NCBI GenBank assembly: GCA_937995745.1
Contig: CALKIU010000134.1
Location: 1 to 10,010, forward strand
Origin: an uncultured Bacillaceae bacterium
Lineage (GTDB): Bacteria > Bacillota > Bacilli > Bacillales > Cytobacillaceae
Reading direction: 5' to 3'
Length of the DNA: 10,010 nt
The notes beneath the pieces are model-generated. The model did not search any database, was not told the origin of the DNA, and was given only the letters and a program-made list of their open reading frames with translations. Position numbers and translations under genes: made by a program. Every line of letters starts with the position of its first letter. Position 1 is the first letter of the stretch. This document shows positions 8,438-10,010 of the stretch, one piece after another.

Positions 8438-8445
8438 TAAAAAAA
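8438..8445. repeat. Target site duplication, left copy
   Basis: TAAAAAAA directly abuts the left inverted repeat and is identical to the 8 bp next to the right inverted repeat. Eight bp is the duplication length usual for the ISL3 family. Confidence 0.88.
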
Positions 8446-8468
8446 GGTTCTATGTCAAATGTTGGGGT
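8446..8468 (+). repeat. Left terminal inverted repeat of the IS
   Basis: It begins GGTTCTATGTCAAATG and ends GTTGGGGT. It matches the right repeat at 19 of 23 positions; the differences are at repeat positions 3 and 9-11. Read outward on the minus strand it contains TTGACA (8453-8458), a consensus -35 box. Confidence 0.93.
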
Positions 8469-8495
8469 AAAGGCTACCGCGCATTCGCTTGGTGG

Positions 8496-8541
8496 CCTTA
8501 ACCTTTGTGGGGGAAATGCCTTTCCCCCACAAAGGTTAAGG
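8496..8541. repeat. 46-nt hairpin with perfect 21-bp stem inside the IS
   Basis: The arm 8496-8516 (beginning CCTTAACCTTTG) is the exact reverse complement of 8521-8541, leaving a 4-nt loop (TGCC). It starts about 22 nt after the transposase stop codon and ends 27 bp before the left inverted repeat. There is no T run after it on either strand, so it is not a classical terminator. It may stabilise the transposase mRNA, block read-through across the IS end, or be a structured DNA site for transposition. Confidence 0.85.
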
Positions 8542-8563
8542 GTCAAAAAGAGGAAATATCCTT

Positions 8564-9790
8564 TTACCCCACGTGCACTCCAATTCCTTTATACTTGTAT
8601 GTTAACAATATTCGTGCCCGCGCTCGCTTAAAGTTCCTAAATCCAAATGCGTTTCGTTTCATAACCTTCGTATGATTGTTAATCCCTTCTAAAAACCCAT
8701 TCGAATATCCATATACGAAACTGTTCAAAATTTCCACTTGCCATCTCTTAAGTGTTTCAGTATTTTTTATAAATTCCGGAATACCGGCTCTTTCCACCAA
8801 ATGATAAAAACGGTACAATCCTTCCTTTGTTTTGCGGATATGTTCAGCGCCATTTTGTTTGGCTTGTTCAAACCACCTGCAAAACTCCTCCTTCAATTGA
8901 TAAGCCGAATATAATTCCTCAGACATTTGACAATATCTGTTTAACCACCATCGTTCCTCGTCAGTCAACTTCTTGCTGTCTTTATAGAAGATGTAGCGCT
9001 TCTTCTTGCATTTTTTCCGGTCATACGCATCCCAGGCAGCTTGAACCCTCCTCCGAACTCCATCTAAAGCCCAATATATGTACCGGCAAAAGTGAAAACG
9101 GTCTGCCACGATAACCGGCTTACCCAGCGCTTCTTTAACAGCTGCTTTAAACGACTGACTCATATCCATAATGACAATTTCAACGTTTTTCCCGTACTTG
9201 CGGAGATAATTGGCAACAGTTTTCTTTCTCCGGTTCGGAAGGATGTCAACCGGCTCTCTTGTTTCTCCGTCTGCGATGATCAGTTGATATTTTCCTGCCT
9301 TCGTATCGCCTTTATATTCATCGATCGCTATAACACGCGGAAGCATCCGAATATCCTTCAGCTCTTTTCTTGCCATCTCATCAAATCTGCGCATGACAGT
9401 GGAAGTCGAAGCACCAAATTGTTGGGCCAGTTCTTTGAACGTTTTTGCCTTTATACTGCGCAAACGGACCGCCTGATCCCATTCTTTTGAGGTTCGCTTA
9501 TATCGTTCAACAATTAAGTTATCTTCATAGAATCTCTTACCGCATGCTTCACATCTGTATCTGCGTTTCCTGTAGAATATATAGGTAAAGCGTTCAAACC
9601 ACTTTAAATGTTTGATTTTCTGAATTCGATAATCATGGATTTTACGCGTTTTTGCACCACAACAGGGACATTTATGTGTCCGCACAGGAATCTCTACATA
9701 GTAAATAGCTGTTCCGCCTTCCAACACTTTAATGTCAGTCACAAACACATCTTCTAAACCGGGGATTTTTATGTTATTATTCAATTGCAC
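8564..9790 (-). CDS. ISL3-family DDE transposase
   Basis: This 408-residue protein catalyses cutting and joining of its own IS. An N-terminal zinc-binding domain is shown by CPCCG at 41-45 and CEACG at 80-84. A helix-turn-helix follows near 116-140 (KTFKELAQQFGASTSTVMRR). The catalytic triad is best placed at Asp157 (VIAIDEYKG), Asp209 (IVIMDMSQSFKAA) and Glu368 (GFLEGINNHTKVMKR), in typical ISL3 contexts, with DRFHFCRY at 230-237. The length is normal and there is no frameshift. The start is GTG at 9790, with GGAG only 4 nt upstream; an in-frame TTG at 9786-9784, two codons later, has more usual spacing, so the start is uncertain by two residues. It is co-oriented with glgB. Confidence 0.96.
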   Translation of the reverse strand: MQLNNNIKIPGLEDVFVTDIKVLEGGTAIYYVEIPVRTHKCPCCGAKTRKIHDYRIQKIKHLKWFERFTYIFYRKRRYRCEACGKRFYEDNLIVERYKRTSKEWDQAVRLRSIKAKTFKELAQQFGASTSTVMRRFDEMARKELKDIRMLPRVIAIDEYKGDTKAGKYQLIIADGETREPVDILPNRRKKTVANYLRKYGKNVEIVIMDMSQSFKAAVKEALGKPVIVADRFHFCRYIYWALDGVRRRVQAAWDAYDRKKCKKKRYIFYKDSKKLTDEERWWLNRYCQMSEELYSAYQLKEEFCRWFEQAKQNGAEHIRKTKEGLYRFYHLVERAGIPEFIKNTETLKRWQVEILNSFVYGYSNGFLEGINNHTKVMKRNAFGFRNFKRARARILLTYKYKGIGVHVG

Positions 9791-9855
9791 GCTTCTCCTC
9801 TCTCTTTATATTTTTGGGCACAATTCAAGTATAAGAGAAATTGGAGAAAGCGTGC
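9787..9855 (-). promoter_or_regulatory. Possible start-site-sequestering hairpin of the transposase mRNA
   Basis: On the minus strand the arm GCACGCTTTCTCC (9855-9843) can pair over 12 bp, with one bulged base, with GGAGAAGCGTGC (9798-9787). The second arm contains the transposase Shine-Dalgarno GGAG and the GTG start. A transcript that begins upstream would therefore fold its start site into a stem, with a 44-nt loop. A -10-like TATACT (9828-9833) lies inside the loop; transcripts starting there would lack the first arm. Its -35 box is poor. The pairing is seen directly; the control role is inferred by analogy with IS10 and IS50. Confidence 0.5.
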
Positions 9856-9881
9856 TTTTTTTTGTCCAAAATTGTCTCAGA

Positions 9882-9904
9882 ACCCCAACATTTAGTATAG
9901 AGCC
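9882..9904 (-). repeat. Right terminal inverted repeat of the IS
   Basis: Read on the minus strand it begins GGCTCTATACTAAATG and ends GTTGGGGT. It matches the left repeat at 19 of 23 positions. It contains an inward-reading TATACT (9894-9899), a -10-like box pointing toward the transposase gene. Confidence 0.93.
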
Positions 9905-9912
9905 TAAAAAAA
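9905..9912. repeat. Target site duplication, right copy
   Basis: TAAAAAAA directly follows the right inverted repeat and equals the left copy exactly. The original target was thus an A-rich site just past the tRNA-Glu terminator. Confidence 0.88.
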
Positions 9913-9918
9913 GAGATC

Positions 9919-9950
9919 AAAAAAAGCTACTGGCTTTAAGCCAATAGCTT
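9919..9950 (-). terminator. Rho-independent terminator after tRNA-Glu
   Basis: On the minus strand AGCTATTGGCT (9949-9939) pairs with AGCCAGTAGCT (9935-9925), an 11-bp stem with one G-U pair and a 3-nt loop. A run of T residues follows (A residues at 9919-9925 on the plus strand). It begins a few nt after the tRNA 3' end and ends the tRNA transcript. The IS insertion point is just beyond it, so the terminator is intact. Confidence 0.9.
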
Positions 9951-9957
9951 CTTTTGA

Positions 9958-10010
9958 TGACCCCTACGGGATTCGAACCCGTGTTACCGCCGTGAAAGGG
10001 CGGTGTCTTA
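9958..10010 (-). tRNA. tRNA-Glu (anticodon TTC), partial at the window edge
   Basis: The minus strand reads from the 3' side of the D-arm (TAAGACACC) through the anticodon arm (stem CCGCC/GGCGG, loop CTTTCAC, anticodon TTC at 9996-9994), the variable loop and the T arm (ACGGG TTCGAAT CCCGT). The acceptor strand AGGGGTC and discriminator A (9958) follow. This matches Bacillus tRNA-Glu closely. About 19 nt of the 5' end lie outside the window. The bases after the discriminator are TCA rather than CCA, so the CCA end appears not to be encoded and would be added by the CCA-adding enzyme. It may be the last gene of a tRNA or rRNA cluster to the right. Confidence 0.95.

Larger units (their letters stand above)
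8139..8445. other. Gene-free leader between the IS and glgB
   Basis: About 300 bp of AT-rich DNA that should carry the start of glg transcription. I found no protein-coding frame with a plausible ribosome binding site. On the minus strand there are AT-rich -10-like boxes (for example TATAAC near 8289-8294), but none has a good -35 box at 16-18 nt, so I do not call a promoter. The B. subtilis glg operon is reported to depend on the sporulation factor sigma E; I could not find a clear match to that consensus either. The plus strand is markedly purine-rich between about 8360 and 8430. One perfect inverted repeat is listed separately. Confidence 0.5.
8446..9904 (-). mobile_element. Complete ISL3-family insertion sequence, 1459 bp
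   Basis: The element is bounded by 23-bp terminal inverted repeats identical at 19 positions and is flanked by a perfect 8-bp duplication, TAAAAAAA. It holds one intact ISL3 transposase gene in the same direction as the glg operon. The length, single gene, terminal GG and 8-bp duplication all fit the ISL3 family. It sits between the tRNA-Glu terminator and the glg leader, so it interrupts no gene. I cannot name the exact IS without a database. The intact reading frame and unmutated duplication suggest a recent, possibly still active insertion. Confidence 0.95.

Noticed and set aside
8141..8440. A 99-residue plus-strand open frame in the glgB leader
   Set aside because: It lacks a ribosome binding site, is rich in Ile, Phe, Asn and Lys as expected from translated AT-rich intergenic DNA, and has no recognisable motif.
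8430..8458. A hybrid promoter from the IS left end into the glg operon
   Set aside because: The outward TTGACA is good, but the 16-18 bp spacing lands on a T-rich stretch (CTTTTT). The nearest -10-like box, TATGCT, is only 13 bp away.
8289..8546. An 85-residue minus-strand open frame near the left IS end
   Set aside because: It crosses the IS boundary and the perfect palindrome, has no clear ribosome binding site and resembles no family I know. It is a chance frame created by the insertion.
9732..9947. A 71-residue plus-strand open frame over the right IS end
   Set aside because: It runs antisense to the transposase start, across the inverted repeat and into the tRNA terminator, so it is not a plausible gene.

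Overview
The window looks like a chromosomal segment from a Firmicute of the family Bacillaceae. The evidence is a complete glycogen operon in the order glgB-glgC-glgD-glgA-glgP, the arrangement known from Bacillus subtilis and related thermophilic bacilli. The presence of glgD, purine-rich Shine-Dalgarno sites, TTG starts and a Bacillus-type tRNA-Glu agree with this. I cannot fix the genus from sequence alone; a warm-living bacillus of the Caldibacillus/Geobacillus sphere is a guess. Every gene lies on the minus strand, so transcription runs from high to low coordinates.

Layout, in transcription order. At the right edge (9958-10010) is the 3' two thirds of a tRNA-Glu gene (anticodon TTC) followed by a strong intrinsic terminator (9919-9950). 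Next comes a complete ISL3-family insertion sequence (8446-9904, 1459 bp). It has 23-bp imperfect inverted repeats, a perfect 8-bp target duplication (TAAAAAAA on both sides) and one intact 408-residue transposase gene. A stretch of about 300 bp without a credible gene (8139-8445) separates the IS from glgB and must contain the glycogen operon's leader and probably its promoter. I see one perfect 8-bp inverted repeat there but no convincing promoter. The operon fills 168-8138 and ends at an intrinsic terminator (93-125). Bases 1-92 hold nothing I can support.

How the genes work together. GlgC, with its catalytically degenerate partner GlgD, makes ADP-glucose from glucose-1-phosphate and ATP. 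GlgA polymerises it into alpha-1,4-glucan, GlgB adds alpha-1,6 branches, and GlgP releases glucose-1-phosphate from the polymer by phosphorolysis. The genes are tightly packed: glgB/glgC overlap by 22 nt, glgD/glgA by 4 nt and glgA/glgP by 14 nt, with 34 nt between glgC and glgD. This points to one transcript with translational coupling. glgD, and most likely glgA, begin with TTG.

The operon itself is conventional. The less ordinary content is in the IS. (1) The two inverted repeats differ at three adjacent positions, exactly where one carries an outward TTGACA and the other an inward TATACT; joined in a circle these could form a promoter for the transposase. (2) A 12-bp inverted repeat could hide the transposase ribosome binding site and start codon in longer transcripts. 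(3) A perfect 21-bp-stem hairpin sits between the transposase stop and the left end. All three are readings of the sequence, not demonstrated functions.
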